A stretch of 64,000 nucleotides of DNA from Microbacteriaceae bacterium (GCA_025464975.1 JAODMT010000004.1:389478-453477); one strand, 5' to 3'. Counted from the first letter of the stretch, positions 10,127-19,566 are shown. Notes: a model not told the origin generated them from the letters alone. Numbers and translations: made by a program.

Positions 10127-10235
10127 TTTGAGTGACCAACGTTCCTTTCGGCGCACATGCGCGATTGTCAAGCTAGGAAAAGGGATTGAGAGGTTTCTCT
10201 GCGTCGGCTGTGAAAAGGCCCAGAGCAGGCTGAGC

Positions 10236-11219
10236 TCACAAGCGGTGAATCACGTCCAAACGAAGCTGGGCGATGATGGCGATCACGACGAAGCAGATCA
10301 GCGTGATCAAGGGGATGAACGTGTACGCGGTGGCGAAGAAGGAACGCGCCCGGGCTGGAACGGGGATGTTGCCGGACCTCAAGTTGTGCAGGGTCACGAG
10401 CCAGAACCCCGGGATCGTCACGGCCCACGTGGCCATGCACCACGGGCAGAGCGTGCCAAGGGCAAAAATGCTCTGGTAGATCAGCCAGATGATGAGGGCG
10501 AGCGCCCCGGCGACGCCGACATTCATGGCGATCCAGAACCAGCGGGCAAACGACACCCCGGAGAGGATCAGTGCGCCGATGACGAAAACGGCGATCCAGC
10601 CGCCGATTCCGAGAAGCGGGTTGGGGAATCCGAATAGCGAGCCCTGCCAGGAACCGAGGTTCTTGCCACACGACACGAGCACGCTGAGATTGCAGCTCGG
10701 CGCGACGGTCGGGTTGGTGAAGGTTCCCACCTTATCCACGGTGAGACGGAAGGCGGCGAAGAACCCGATGGTCGAGAGCACCGTGAGCGATACGCCGAGC
10801 CCGGCGAAGCTGCCGTTCGGCTGGAAGCGACGGATGGCGACGGCGAGGGCCACGGCCATGAGAAGCAGCTGCACAAGCAGCAGCCAGGTGAACGCGAGGT
10901 AGGCCGCCCACAGCACGAACACGACTCCAACCGAGAAGACGACGACTAGCGCCGTCCACCAGCTCTGGGGGAGGCGCGCGCCCGACAGCTGCGCGGCGCC
11001 GACCGCCAGGACCACGACGAAGATGACCATGGCGAACGCGGAAGACGGGTACCCGAGTTCGTTGTCCGCGCCGATCAGCTTGGGCGTTCCGGACGCCGAC
11101 TCGATCCCGACGAAGGCCGCAACCGTGGCAATGAAAGACGCCAGCACGCCGAGTGCCCCGACCGCGGTAAGAACGATCGTTCCACCGTTGGCGCGGAAGG
11201 ATCGCTCGATCGTGGGCAC
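10236..11219 (-). CDS. Vitamin K epoxide reductase (VKOR) family protein
   Basis: This integral membrane quinone-dependent oxidoreductase reoxidises DsbA-type proteins, replacing DsbB in actinobacteria. It is 327 aa with several transmembrane helices. The paired cysteines of the loop (CNLSVLVSCGKN, about residues 176-184) and the active-site CPWC (about residues 256-259) are present, as is the motif FGFPNPLLGIGGW. It is immediately upstream of the DsbA-like gene on the same strand, so the two form a disulfide-forming pair. The start is GTG. The N-terminal half adds extra helices compared with the minimal VKOR core. Confidence 0.9.
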   Translation of the reverse strand: MPTIERSFRANGGTIVLTAVGALGVLASFIATVAAFVGIESASGTPKLIGADNELGYPSSAFAMVIFVVVLAVGAAQLSGARLPQSWWTALVVVFSVGVVFVLWAAYLAFTWLLLVQLLLMAVALAVAIRRFQPNGSFAGLGVSLTVLSTIGFFAAFRLTVDKVGTFTNPTVAPSCNLSVLVSCGKNLGSWQGSLFGFPNPLLGIGGWIAVFVIGALILSGVSFARWFWIAMNVGVAGALALIIWLIYQSIFALGTLCPWCMATWAVTIPGFWLVTLHNLRSGNIPVPARARSFFATAYTFIPLITLICFVVIAIIAQLRLDVIHRL

Positions 11220-11605
11220 ACACGGATTATTGCATGGGCCAAATGCCGCGTTACTCGTAATGCATGCGATAATTTGAGTAAGTCACCCGAGCCGCGCTCG
11301 ACGTGGCACCAAAAGAATGCTTACCGGGCACCAACCCGGGCCATGCAGAATCGGCGTCGATCAGAAGAAGATCGACCCGCATTGATGGCGTGTCGGATAG
11401 CCAGTTCCGAGCAGAATTACCACAAACGAGCGAAACCAGAGCCAGCCCCAGCGTGTCACAGCGACCGGGGGCCGGGGGCCGGTTTCGGAGCGTAATGATT
11501 AGCGGCACATTTGCTGAGGCACCAGTTCGCCGAGGTTTTGATCCGCACGAGAGAGTACCCGACGGGCAGCGCGGCTCCCCGATCCGGCCAAGGAGTGCAC
11601 CAGAA
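11220..11605 (+). other. Long 5' leader region of rne
   Basis: About 385 bases separate the divergent VKOR gene from the rne start. The rne frame happens to be open through most of it (from about 11303), but no ribosome site supports an earlier start. RNase E mRNAs often carry long leaders used for autoregulation; that role is only a possibility here. Confidence 0.45.
11265..11273 (+). promoter_or_regulatory. Candidate extended -10 promoter for rne
   Basis: TGCGATAAT matches the extended -10 form (TG-n-TATAAT with one change). No clear -35 hexamer is present, as allowed for extended -10 promoters. It would give a leader of about 325 bases. Confidence 0.4.
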
Positions 11606-14452
11606 ATGGTGGAGACAACTACAGATAACAATGACGGTGCGGCAAACGAACCGAAGAAGCGTCCGCGCCTATTCGGCGGTCGCCGGGCCAAGGCAAGCGC
11701 GTCCGCAGTGGTGCCGCCAATCGCGGCGCCGACAGAGTCCGTGCCGGACCAGCAGGTCGCGGCCCTGCCTGTCGCCGTCGAGCCGGTCACGGTCGATACC
11801 CGCGCGGCCGACGCCGGCAAGGCCGACGCAGCGAATCTGATCGCCGTCAACGCCGATATGAACAACGCCGATACGAACAACGGCGACGTGACGACGAAAA
11901 CCCAGCCGGCAAAGCGCGCTCCGGCGCGCCGCACGCCCGCAAAGGCCACGACCGCCGCGACGAGTTCAGACTCCGCGCCGGCCTCTTCGACCGATCACCA
12001 GGCCTCGACCGATCCGACTTCGGACGAGGATGCCGCAGTCGCGCCCGCCAAGAAGACAACACGAAGCCGAGCCAAGAAACCCGAGGTGGCGCCGGCCTCC
12101 GAAGAAACCCCGGTCTCCTCGGACGCTATCGCCGTCGAGACGCCGCGGAAGGCCCCGCCGGCTCGCCCGTCCACCTCACTGCTTTTCCAGGCGCCCGATC
12201 TGCCGGTGTTGCCGCCGCGCCGCGCCGGCCGAGATGACGACCTCGACGACGAACCGCGCGAGAACAACCGCAATCAGCGCGGCGACCGCAACCAGCGCGG
12301 CGACCGCAACCAAAGCGATGACCGCAACCAGCGCGACGACCGGGACGACGACGGTGAACCGACGACGCTCCGTCGCCGCTCTCGCCGCCGTGCCGGGGAC
12401 GAAGACCGTGAGCCGGGCGGCTCCGGCAACGGCAACCCCACTAACACGGTGGTCAAGGTTCGCACGCCGCGTCCGCCGCAGGAGCAGAGCAACGAGCCGA
12501 CGAAGGTTCGCGGCTCGACCAGGCTCGAGGCCAAGAAGCAGCGCCGTCGCGATGGGCGGGACGCCGGTCGCCGCCGCCCCGTGATCACCGAGGCCGAATT
12601 CCTGGCTCGTCGGGAGAGCGTCGACCGCGCAATGGTGGTTCGCTCCAAGTTCAACCGCATCCAGATCGGCGTTCTGGAGGACGGTGTGCTCGTCGAGCAC
12701 TATGTCGCAAAGGCTGCCGACGCGAGTCTCATCGGGAACGTCTACCTCGGGCGGGTGCAGAACGTGCTTCCGAGCATGGAAGCCGCGTTCGTGGACATCG
12801 GACGCGGTCGCAACGCCGTGCTCTATTCCGGAGAGGTCGACTGGGATGCCGCGGCCGAGAACTCGACCGACGGCAAGAGCCAGGCCCGCCGTATCGAACT
12901 TGCGCTCAAGCCCGGTGACAAGGTGCTCGTTCAGGTCACCAAGGATCCGGTCGGTCACAAGGGGGCGAGGCTCACCAGCCAGGTCAGCCTGCCGGGTCGC
13001 TACCTCGTCTACGTGCCGAACGGCTCGATGAACGGCATTTCGCGCAAGCTGCCGGATACCGAGCGAGCCCGTCTCAAGAAGATTCTCAAGGAGGTGCTTC
13101 CCGAGAACGTCGGCGTGATTGTGCGCACCGCGGCCGAGGGCGCCACCGACGAGCAACTGACGCTCGACGTCAACCGGCTCACCGCCCAGTGGGCAGCGAT
13201 CAGCCAGACCCTCGAGTCCGTGCAGGCGCCCGCGCTCCTTCACAGCGAACCGGATCTGCTCGTCAAGATCGTGCGCGACGTCTTCAACGAGGACTTCGAC
13301 AAGCTCGTCATCGAGGGTGAGGACGCCGAGGCGACGATCAAGACGTACCTCGCGCAGATTGCGCCGGACCTCGTCGACCGGGTGCAGACCTACGAAGGCA
13401 CCGTCGACTCGTTCGATGAGTTCCGCATCACCGAGCAGATCGAGAAGGCGCTCGACCGCAAGGTCTGGCTGCCCTCCGGCGGGTCACTCGTGATCGACCG
13501 CACCGAGGCAATGACCGTTGTCGACGTCAACACCGGCAAGTTCGTCGGGTCGGGCGGGAACCTCGAAGAGACCGTCACGAAGAACAACCTCGAGGCTGCC
13601 GAGGAGATCGTTCGACAGCTTCGCTTGCGCGACATCGGCGGCATCATCGTTGTCGACTTCATCGACATGGTGCTCGAGTCGAATCGCGACCTCGTGCTTC
13701 GCCGTCTCGTGGAGAGCCTGAGCCGCGACCGCACCAAGCATCAGGTCGCGGAGGTGACCTCGCTCGGTCTCGTGCAGATGACGCGGAAGAAGCTCGGACT
13801 CGGCCTCGTCGAGTCGTTCAGCGAGCCCTGTGAATTCTGTGCCGGCCGCGGAATCATCATCCACCACGACCCGGTCACGAAGCACCGTCAGTCCGCCCAG
13901 CCGGAGACCCCGCGTCGCGGTCGCGGCAAAGGCGGCAACGGGGGCAACGGCGGCGGCAACGGCGGAGGCAACGGGGGAGACTCCGGTCGCTCCAACGGCA
14001 ACTCGGCCGGCTCCGCCCAAAAAACCAACAGCGGCGGAACCCACGCCATCACTGACGACGTGAAGAACGCTCTCGCGCAGATCGCGGCCTCGACCATCGC
14101 CCACTCCACAGCGGAGGAGGATGCCCCGGCAACGGCCGGCGTCGAGACCCCCGCTATCGAGGCGCCGGCTGGTGAGACCGTGCAGCCCGTCGTGGAGACT
14201 CCCGTGGTCGAAGAGGTGACGATCGCCGCCGCCGAGAAAGCGGTGGAGATTCTCGACATCCCGGTGAAAAAGAATGCTCGCGGTCCGCGACGCATCTCTA
14301 CTCACGACGCCGAGCAGATTCTGGACTCGGTGCTCGACGCGCTTCCCGAGCCGAAGCAGCCGGGGCAGGGCCGTTCGCGCGTGTCCCGTCGGGCGTCGAG
14401 TGCCGGCACGGTGCGTACCTCCGAGTCCTCCGCCACTTCTGAGGAGCCCTAG
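11606..14452 (+). CDS. rne: Ribonuclease E/G family endoribonuclease
   Basis: This single-strand-specific endoribonuclease acts in rRNA processing and mRNA decay. It is 948 aa. A long disordered Ala/Pro/Lys-rich N-terminus contains an 18-bp repeated stretch coding NQRGDR (12270-12340). It is followed by the S1 RNA-binding domain, the catalytic domain with VDVNTGKFVG (about residue 638) and VVDFIDM (about 681), and a zinc-link CEFC (about 742). The C-terminus is Gly/Asn-rich, then acidic. Catalytic core flanked by long tails is the actinobacterial arrangement. The ATG at 11606 is chosen because AAGGAG lies ten bases upstream at 11590-11595. Confidence 0.94.
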   Translation: MVETTTDNNDGAANEPKKRPRLFGGRRAKASASAVVPPIAAPTESVPDQQVAALPVAVEPVTVDTRAADAGKADAANLIAVNADMNNADTNNGDVTTKTQPAKRAPARRTPAKATTAATSSDSAPASSTDHQASTDPTSDEDAAVAPAKKTTRSRAKKPEVAPASEETPVSSDAIAVETPRKAPPARPSTSLLFQAPDLPVLPPRRAGRDDDLDDEPRENNRNQRGDRNQRGDRNQSDDRNQRDDRDDDGEPTTLRRRSRRRAGDEDREPGGSGNGNPTNTVVKVRTPRPPQEQSNEPTKVRGSTRLEAKKQRRRDGRDAGRRRPVITEAEFLARRESVDRAMVVRSKFNRIQIGVLEDGVLVEHYVAKAADASLIGNVYLGRVQNVLPSMEAAFVDIGRGRNAVLYSGEVDWDAAAENSTDGKSQARRIELALKPGDKVLVQVTKDPVGHKGARLTSQVSLPGRYLVYVPNGSMNGISRKLPDTERARLKKILKEVLPENVGVIVRTAAEGATDEQLTLDVNRLTAQWAAISQTLESVQAPALLHSEPDLLVKIVRDVFNEDFDKLVIEGEDAEATIKTYLAQIAPDLVDRVQTYEGTVDSFDEFRITEQIEKALDRKVWLPSGGSLVIDRTEAMTVVDVNTGKFVGSGGNLEETVTKNNLEAAEEIVRQLRLRDIGGIIVVDFIDMVLESNRDLVLRRLVESLSRDRTKHQVAEVTSLGLVQMTRKKLGLGLVESFSEPCEFCAGRGIIIHHDPVTKHRQSAQPETPRRGRGKGGNGGNGGGNGGGNGGDSGRSNGNSAGSAQKTNSGGTHAITDDVKNALAQIAASTIAHSTAEEDAPATAGVETPAIEAPAGETVQPVVETPVVEEVTIAAAEKAVEILDIPVKKNARGPRRISTHDAEQILDSVLDALPEPKQPGQGRSRVSRRASSAGTVRTSESSATSEEP

Positions 14453-14496
14453 GCTGTCGCGCCGCATTCCGGCGGAGGCCCCATAAGATTTCGAGG

Positions 14497-15519
14497 GTGG
14501 GTACTCGGGTAGAGGAGCGAAAGCGAGTCTTCCGGGCACCCACCATCACCGGACTGGTCGTCGGGTTACTCGGCATTTCGGCGGTCTTCGCCGTTCGAGC
14601 CCTGACCCCCGGGCTTGGCAAGTGGTCGCTTCCGAACCAGCTGCAGGACCTCCTCACGCTGAGCATCAGCGTGATCGTGGAATCGCTGCCGTTCGTGATC
14701 CTCGGCATTCTCCTTTCGATCGCGGTGCAGGTTTGGATTCCCGACCGCTGGATCATGCGGGTTCTGCCGCGTAACGCGTTCCTGCGTCGCACCGTGATCT
14801 CATTCCTCGGCATTTTCCTTCCGGTGTGCGAGTGCGGCAACGTGCCGCTCGCTCGCGGGCTCATCGTCAAGGGCTTTACGGTTTCCGAGTCGATGACCTT
14901 TCTGCTCGCGGCCCCGATTCTCAACCCGATCACGATCCTGACTACCGGCCAGGCATTCGGATTCGGCAGCTGGGTCTTTGTTGCCCGAATCGTCGGCGGC
15001 TTCGCGATCGCCAACATCCTCGGATGGCTGTTTTCGAAGCATCCGGATCAGGACAGCCTGCTCACCGATCGCTTCGCCGCCGAGTGCCGACTCCCCGACG
15101 CGCACGAGCACGACCAGACGCGCTGGCAGAAGAGCGTCGAACTCTTCACGCGGGAGTGTGGGGTCATCATGCCGGCGATGTTCATCGGCTCCCTCGTCGC
15201 CGGCCTCGTGCAGGTCGCGGTTCCGCGGGCTATTCTGCTCGGCCTCGGCAGCAATCCCGTGTGGTCGATCCTGGCCATGATGGCGCTCGCCTTCGTGATC
15301 TCCGTGTGCTCCACCGTCGACGCGTTCTTCATCCTGCCGTTCGCGAGCACCTTCATGCCGGGCTCGATCGCCGTATTCCTGGTGTTCGGACCGATCATTG
15401 ACATCAAGATGCTCACGCTGATGCGCACGACCTTCACCGCGAGGGTGCTTGTGCGTCTCACCGTCATTGTCGGGCTGCTCAGCGCCCTGATCGGATTGGT
15501 CATCAACTATGTGGCGTAA
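14497..15519 (+). CDS. YraQ/DUF318 family permease
   Basis: This polytopic membrane protein of the predicted permease family DUF318 is 340 aa. It carries two copies of the family's hydrophobic core, the first with VCECGNVPLARGL and AAPILNPITI and the second with SVCSTVDAFFILPFA. Its substrate is unknown. The start is a GTG. It overlaps the following TIGR03943-type gene by 11 bases; the two are usually paired and probably form one complex. Confidence 0.88.
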   Translation: MGTRVEERKRVFRAPTITGLVVGLLGISAVFAVRALTPGLGKWSLPNQLQDLLTLSISVIVESLPFVILGILLSIAVQVWIPDRWIMRVLPRNAFLRRTVISFLGIFLPVCECGNVPLARGLIVKGFTVSESMTFLLAAPILNPITILTTGQAFGFGSWVFVARIVGGFAIANILGWLFSKHPDQDSLLTDRFAAECRLPDAHEHDQTRWQKSVELFTRECGVIMPAMFIGSLVAGLVQVAVPRAILLGLGSNPVWSILAMMALAFVISVCSTVDAFFILPFASTFMPGSIAVFLVFGPIIDIKMLTLMRTTFTARVLVRLTVIVGLLSALIGLVINYVA

Positions 15520-16282
15520 CAGACTGTGGCGTTCGATTCAGCGCTGGCAGGGCATCGCCCTCGTGATCGCGGCTCTCGTGGCGACGGTGTGGCTCGCCTG
15601 GACGAACCAGCTGATCCTGTACATCAATCCCAGTTACATCGTGTTCACCGTGATCATGGGCGCGATCGGACTCGTCTTCGTCGTGGCGAGCTTCGTCACC
15701 AAGGCGGATCACAACCACGATCACGATCTCGATGAACCGCGTCGCCGGTTCAGCGGCCCGCTGTCCGTCGTCGCAACGCTGCTGACCCTCTTTGTGGCGG
15801 CCGGTCTCGTCGTCGTGCCGCCGGCCACCCTGACGACCGCGACTGCGGATCAGCGAGTGGTGAACAGCACCGGGGTCGGAACGGGGACCAAGACGGTGGG
15901 GGCCGCGGCATCCGCCCCCACCGGAGCGTTTGCCAAGTTCACCGTTGAAGACTGGTCGTCGTTGCTGCGCCAGACCACCGACGCAAGCTTCTACCAGAAC
16001 AAGACAGCGGATGTCGTCGGCTTCATCTCGAAGGACCCGGACGACCCCGACAACGTTTTTTACGTCACCCGATTTGTCATCACCTGCTGCGCCGTCGACG
16101 CGCAGCCGGTGGGCGTTCCGGTGTACCTGCCCAACTGGAAGAGCACGCTCCGCACCGATCAGTGGGTGAAGGTCGTTGGGGCCTTCGACACCAATCCGAG
16201 CAGTAAGAGCCAGCAGGCGATTGCCCTCGTTCCGACATCGACGACCAAAGTGGACCAGCCGAGTGACCCATACCTCTATTGA
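15509..16282 (+). CDS. TIGR03943 family putative permease subunit (DUF1980)
   Basis: This 257-aa protein has two N-terminal transmembrane segments, a His/Asp-rich cytoplasmic loop (HNHDHDLD), a third membrane segment and a C-terminal extracellular domain. The domain carries the family's VITCCAVDAQPVG motif. It is translated with the upstream DUF318 permease through an overlapping ATG. The His-rich loop could bind metal, but no substrate is established. The C-terminal end overlaps the next gene's start by about 20 bases. Confidence 0.85.
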   Translation: MWRNRLWRSIQRWQGIALVIAALVATVWLAWTNQLILYINPSYIVFTVIMGAIGLVFVVASFVTKADHNHDHDLDEPRRRFSGPLSVVATLLTLFVAAGLVVVPPATLTTATADQRVVNSTGVGTGTKTVGAAASAPTGAFAKFTVEDWSSLLRQTTDASFYQNKTADVVGFISKDPDDPDNVFYVTRFVITCCAVDAQPVGVPVYLPNWKSTLRTDQWVKVVGAFDTNPSSKSQQAIALVPTSTTKVDQPSDPYLY

Positions 16283-17693
16283 GCCCAACCGCGGCTCCGG
16301 CACGGCGGGGGGCGCGAGCGACCGACCGTACCGTCGAGCGCTCGCCACCACGGTCACCACCCTGGTCGTGCTCGTGGCGGTGTTCGCCGGCCTGAACTAC
16401 CTGCAGGGTCCCAAGCTCGCGAGTGCCCAGGTGGACTCGAGTCGCGTCGTCGCCCAATCGGGTCAACAGTTGCGACTGTTCGCCAACCAGAGCATCACGG
16501 CGGTGAGGAAGAGCCAGGTGAGGGTGACGCCGGCCTCCCCGTTCACGGTCAGCAGTTCCGGTGACGTCATCGCCGTGCAGTTCAGCAATCGGCTGCTCTA
16601 CGGCACCAGTTACACGGTCAAGGTCGACGGGGTCGGTAATGGCGCCCAGCCTCGCACGACGAACTTTGCCTACTCGTTCCGCACGCCAGCCGCCCAGGTC
16701 TACTACCTGGATCGAGCCGATCCCAGGACGGGCGGTCCGGACGAGATCGTGAAGACGAGCCTCACGGGGAATGCTCGCACCGTCGTCTACTCGGCCCCGC
16801 GCATCCAGCAGTTCGTCGTCTTCCCTCAGGCGATCGCCGTGACGACACTCGGGGACGATGGCACGAGCGCGCTCTCCCTCGTCAGCCTTGACAAGGGTTT
16901 CGTCGCGAAGCTGCTGCTGCCCGGCAGCGGCACAATCGACGAGTTGCAGGGGGCGAACGCTGCGGGCGTCGTCGGCTTGACCTTCACCAGCAGCGGCCCT
17001 GCCGCCGAACGTGAATTCAACGACACCCTGATGACCGTCAACCTGACCGGCGCGCAAACCGTCGATCCGGTGCTCGATCTCGCCGGCAAACCGCTCCAGG
17101 TCCTGACCTGGTCGTTCGTGACCGGAAGCCCAAGCATTGTCGCGCAGAGCACCGACCAGACGGTGTTTCTCATCGATCCGACAAAGCCGGGTTCCATAGT
17201 GCCGCTCGGCCAGTATCAGGATCTCGGCGGCAGCGCGCCGGATGGCAAGTCGATAGTGGTGAGCGACATTTACGGCAAGATCGCCTATTCGCTCTCCTCC
17301 GGCAAGGAAACTCGGTTGCCTTCGCTGCCCATGGCCGGCGCGACGACCTACGGGGGAGAGGCGGAACTCATCGGCTCCGGAACTGCTCGCGTGCAGCAGG
17401 TGGCCGTGCCCGACAGCACCGGCAGCGGCCGCTACCAGAGCTTCCTTGTGCTCGAGGACGGCACCCAGACCCGCATGCTGTTTCAACCTGCGGATGAGAA
17501 GGGCAGCATTCAGGGATTCAGCGTGTCCCCGAACGGGCAATACGTTGCCGTCAACGTGATCCCCGACTTCGCCGCGAGTGTCTCCGACAACTACGCGGTG
17601 GATGCCCAGTCGACCTCGATCTCCACCATCTTCATCGATATCAAGAGTGGAACCGTGGTTCGGAGCGTGACGGGATTCGAGGAGAGCTGGTGA
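16263..17693 (+). CDS. Secreted or anchored beta-propeller-like protein of unknown function
   Basis: This 476-aa protein has one N-terminal transmembrane segment (TTVTTLVVLVAVFAGL) after a short charged stretch, then a long extracytoplasmic region. Residues ~50-130 look like a bacterial Ig-like fold (PASPFTVSSSGDVIAVQFSN). The rest has repeated hydrophobic/Gly/Asp patterns (GTVVRSVTGF, FSVSPNGQYVAVNV) resembling a WD40/TolB-type propeller. I do not recognise a defined family. The GTG at 16263 is chosen because it begins just before the membrane segment; the frame is open further upstream inside the previous gene. It may be cotranscribed with the permease pair. Confidence 0.7.
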   Translation: MTHTSIEPNRGSGTAGGASDRPYRRALATTVTTLVVLVAVFAGLNYLQGPKLASAQVDSSRVVAQSGQQLRLFANQSITAVRKSQVRVTPASPFTVSSSGDVIAVQFSNRLLYGTSYTVKVDGVGNGAQPRTTNFAYSFRTPAAQVYYLDRADPRTGGPDEIVKTSLTGNARTVVYSAPRIQQFVVFPQAIAVTTLGDDGTSALSLVSLDKGFVAKLLLPGSGTIDELQGANAAGVVGLTFTSSGPAAEREFNDTLMTVNLTGAQTVDPVLDLAGKPLQVLTWSFVTGSPSIVAQSTDQTVFLIDPTKPGSIVPLGQYQDLGGSAPDGKSIVVSDIYGKIAYSLSSGKETRLPSLPMAGATTYGGEAELIGSGTARVQQVAVPDSTGSGRYQSFLVLEDGTQTRMLFQPADEKGSIQGFSVSPNGQYVAVNVIPDFAASVSDNYAVDAQSTSISTIFIDIKSGTVVRSVTGFEESW

Positions 17694-17694
17694 A

Positions 17695-17964
17695 CTAGCG
17701 TTCCCGCCGCTCTCGTTGGGACACCCGCAGCCCGCTGGACTGAAGCCGCTTCACCAGTTCCCGATTGCTCACCGGCGCGGCGCCTGCTTCCACAAGGTCG
17801 TCGTACCGCCGAGCTGGAACGTCGTAGTGGTCACGGTCGAAGGCTCGGCGCTGAAGACCCACTCGCTCGGCAAACTCGTGCAGCTCCGAAAGAGAGCTGT
17901 CGCTCACGAGGTGGGACCAGAGCGTGTCGTGAGCCGGCCACCGCGGCTGGTCAATCAGTATCAC
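17695..17964 (-). CDS. DUF4031 domain-containing protein
   Basis: This small cytoplasmic protein of unknown function is 89 aa. It begins with the family pattern VILIDQPRWPAHDTLWSHL and continues with a conserved SDSSLSELHEFAERVGL and RRAFDRDHYDVP. The GTG at 17964 is chosen because an AGGGGG site lies about eight bases upstream; the open frame reaches back to 18132 but that extension is unlike the family. It is convergent with the previous gene, with a one-base gap. Confidence 0.8.
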   Translation of the reverse strand: MILIDQPRWPAHDTLWSHLVSDSSLSELHEFAERVGLQRRAFDRDHYDVPARRYDDLVEAGAAPVSNRELVKRLQSSGLRVSQRERRER

Positions 17965-18108
17965 GCGTGCCACCCCCTGCTGATTCGATTCCGGCATCCC
18001 TGGCCGTCTCTCGCACCGGTTGCTCTCATTCTCGACCATGGCCGACAGGCTGACCATCGCGTATCCGATTCGGACTTCATCGAGGGGCGTTGCCACGCGG
18101 CGTTCCCG

Positions 18109-18185
18109 AAAACGCAGGAGATTCACCACCACAGTCGTCTTTTCCGGCCGGGTTTCGCCGAGGTGTGGTGATTCTCCTGCGTTTT
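18109..18185. repeat. Long stem-loop: 21-bp inverted repeat with one mismatch
   Basis: Arms at 18109-18129 and 18165-18185 pair with a single mismatch around a 35-base loop, and inner bases extend the pairing. One arm reads AAAACGCAGGAGATTCACCA. It lies between two divergently placed genes and is AT-edged. Size and shape fit a dispersed palindromic element or a strong structured RNA. Whether copies exist elsewhere in the genome cannot be seen from this window. Confidence 0.75.
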
Positions 18186-18264
18186 GGTACGGCCGACCGC
18201 CACGTCGGATCGAGCAGCCCGGTCAGATCCGTGCAGCTGCTGGTGACGAGCGGGGTGCGCCGCT

Positions 18265-18663
18265 ATGGTGATGAAAATGAGCACAACTCTCGATGGTGCC
18301 CCTCGCTGGCGCAGCATTCGTTTCGCGCTCGGCGCCGGGGGATCGGTCTTCGCCCTGCTCGTGATCCAGGGCGGGTTGAGCTTCGCCGCCCTGCAGATGC
18401 TCGGGAGTGACTGGCCAGAGGCGCAACTGGCCATGGACATGATCGGCGGCCTCGGCCAGGAGATAGGCCGCACCTACTTGCCGTTCGCGGCCGGGGTGGT
18501 CGCGAGCCTGTGGATCGTCGCGCCCCTCGTCTCGGAGCTCTCACTCGCCCGGGTGGTGGTCAGGGCCGTTGTCGCCTCCGCGATCGGCGCCGTGTTCGTC
18601 GCGGTTGTCCTGGTTGCTTCGCGGCTGGGCTCCCTCCCCGAGGGCGGCGGCCTGATGAGCTAG
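18265..18663 (+). CDS. Small membrane protein, possibly truncated by an in-frame TAG
   Basis: This 132-aa protein of unknown function has three hydrophobic segments (FALLVIQGGLSFAALQML, LPFAAGVVASLWIVAPL, AVVASAIGAVFVAVVLVA). It ends at TAG 18661-18663. The same frame then continues without a stop to TGA 18844-18846, encoding another membrane segment and a basic tail, so the ancestral protein may have been about 193 aa. Start choice among ATG 18265, 18271 and 18277 is uncertain because no clear ribosome site is visible. Confidence 0.6.
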   Translation: MVMKMSTTLDGAPRWRSIRFALGAGGSVFALLVIQGGLSFAALQMLGSDWPEAQLAMDMIGGLGQEIGRTYLPFAAGVVASLWIVAPLVSELSLARVVVRAVVASAIGAVFVAVVLVASRLGSLPEGGGLMS

Positions 18664-18846
18664 ATCAGGTTCTCGGGACCTTCAGCCGAGGCGACCATGA
18701 ACCTCTTCAGCGTCGCTATTGGCAGCGCGGCGGGGGAGTTCCTCTCCGCGGCTCCGCTCGTGGCTGTGGTGGCCATTGTTGCCTGGTCACGGCTGCCGAA
18801 GCGATCGTCGACGCACGTCCTGTTCGGCCGACCGGAGCAGGTTTGA
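18664..18846 (+). pseudogene. In-frame continuation of the preceding membrane protein gene
   Basis: This stretch is in the same frame as 18265-18663 and separated from it only by one TAG codon. It encodes a fourth hydrophobic segment (AAPLVAVVAIVAWSRL) followed by a basic tail. An ATG at 18697 could start a separate 49-residue protein, but no ribosome site precedes it. The simplest reading is a nonsense-split gene; readthrough or a sequencing error are alternatives. Confidence 0.45.
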
Positions 18847-18872
18847 CCGGAAAGCTTTTGATCGACTATTGT
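18843..18872 (+). promoter_or_regulatory. Candidate promoter of rplU-rpmA
   Basis: A -35 TTGACC (18843-18848) and a -10 TATTGT (18867-18872) are separated by 18 bases. Transcription would begin near 18880, giving a leader of about 105 bases. The leader contains two potential hairpins (GGTGTGTG pairing with CACACC, and TGCTGG with CCAGCA) that could mediate ribosomal-protein feedback, an untested idea. Confidence 0.5.
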
Positions 18873-18985
18873 TGACCTTCGGTGTGTGCTGGGCTAAGCC
18901 CGCAACGAATACACACCAAGACTTCTGCTGGGTTCTCCAGCACGCGGTTCATCAAGTGCAGGTTTCACAAAGTTAGGGTTACCAA

Positions 18986-19294
18986 GTGGTTTACGCAGTT
19001 GTGCGCGCCGGTGGTCGGCAGGAAAAGATCGAGGTCGGCAGCATCGTCGTTCTCGACCGCATCAAGGCCGACAAAGACGGCAACGTCGAACTCGTGCCGG
19101 TTTTGCTGGTCGACGGCGACACCATCACGCATGACGCGTCGGCACTCGCGAAGGTCAAGGTGACCGCCGAGGTCGTCGGCGACCTGCGCGGACCGAAGAT
19201 CGTCATCCAGAAGTTCAAGAACAAGACCGGGTACAAGAAGCGCCAGGGCCACCGCCAGGAGCTCACCCGTATCAAGATCACAAGCATCAAGTAA
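18986..19294 (+). CDS. rplU: 50S ribosomal protein L21
   Basis: This ribosomal large-subunit protein binds 23S rRNA. It is 102 aa, full length. It starts [18 protein letters not shown] at a GTG and ends with the conserved [19 protein letters not shown]. It is followed 17 bases later by rpmA and then obg, the standard bacterial order. Confidence 0.98.
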   Translation: MVYAVVRAGGRQEKIEVGSIVVLDRIKADKDGNVELVPVLLVDGDTITHDASALAKVKVTAEVVGDLRGPKIVIQKFKNKTGYKKRQGHRQELTRIKITSIK

Positions 19295-19311
19295 CTAGGG
19301 GCTGAACACTC

Positions 19312-19566
19312 ATGGCACACAAAAAGGGCGCAAGCTCCACCCGTAACGGTCGCGACTCCAACGCTCAGCGCCTCGGCGTGAAGCGCTTCGGCGGCCAGGT
19401 CGTCAGCGCAGGCGAGATCATCGTCCGCCAGCGCGGCACGCACTTCCACCCCGGCGTCAACGTCGGCCGCGGCGGCGACGACACCCTCTTCGCACTCTCG
19501 GCCGGAGCGGTCGAGTTCGGCGCCAAGGGCGGCCGCAAGGTAGTCAACATCGTCGTTGCCGCGTAG
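19312..19566 (+). CDS. rpmA: 50S ribosomal protein L27
   Basis: This ribosomal protein's N-terminus reaches the peptidyl transferase centre. It is 84 aa, full length, with the conserved start [20 protein letters not shown] and the GGQVV segment. It lacks the cleaved N-terminal extension seen in some Firmicutes. It is cotranscribed with rplU. Confidence 0.98.
   Translation: MAHKKGASSTRNGRDSNAQRLGVKRFGGQVVSAGEIIVRQRGTHFHPGVNVGRGGDDTLFALSAGAVEFGAKGGRKVVNIVVAA

Noticed and set aside
12270..12340. Regular 18-bp direct repeats that could suggest a CRISPR-like array
   Set aside because: They are in frame within rne and encode the low-complexity NQRGDR tract; there are no unique spacers.
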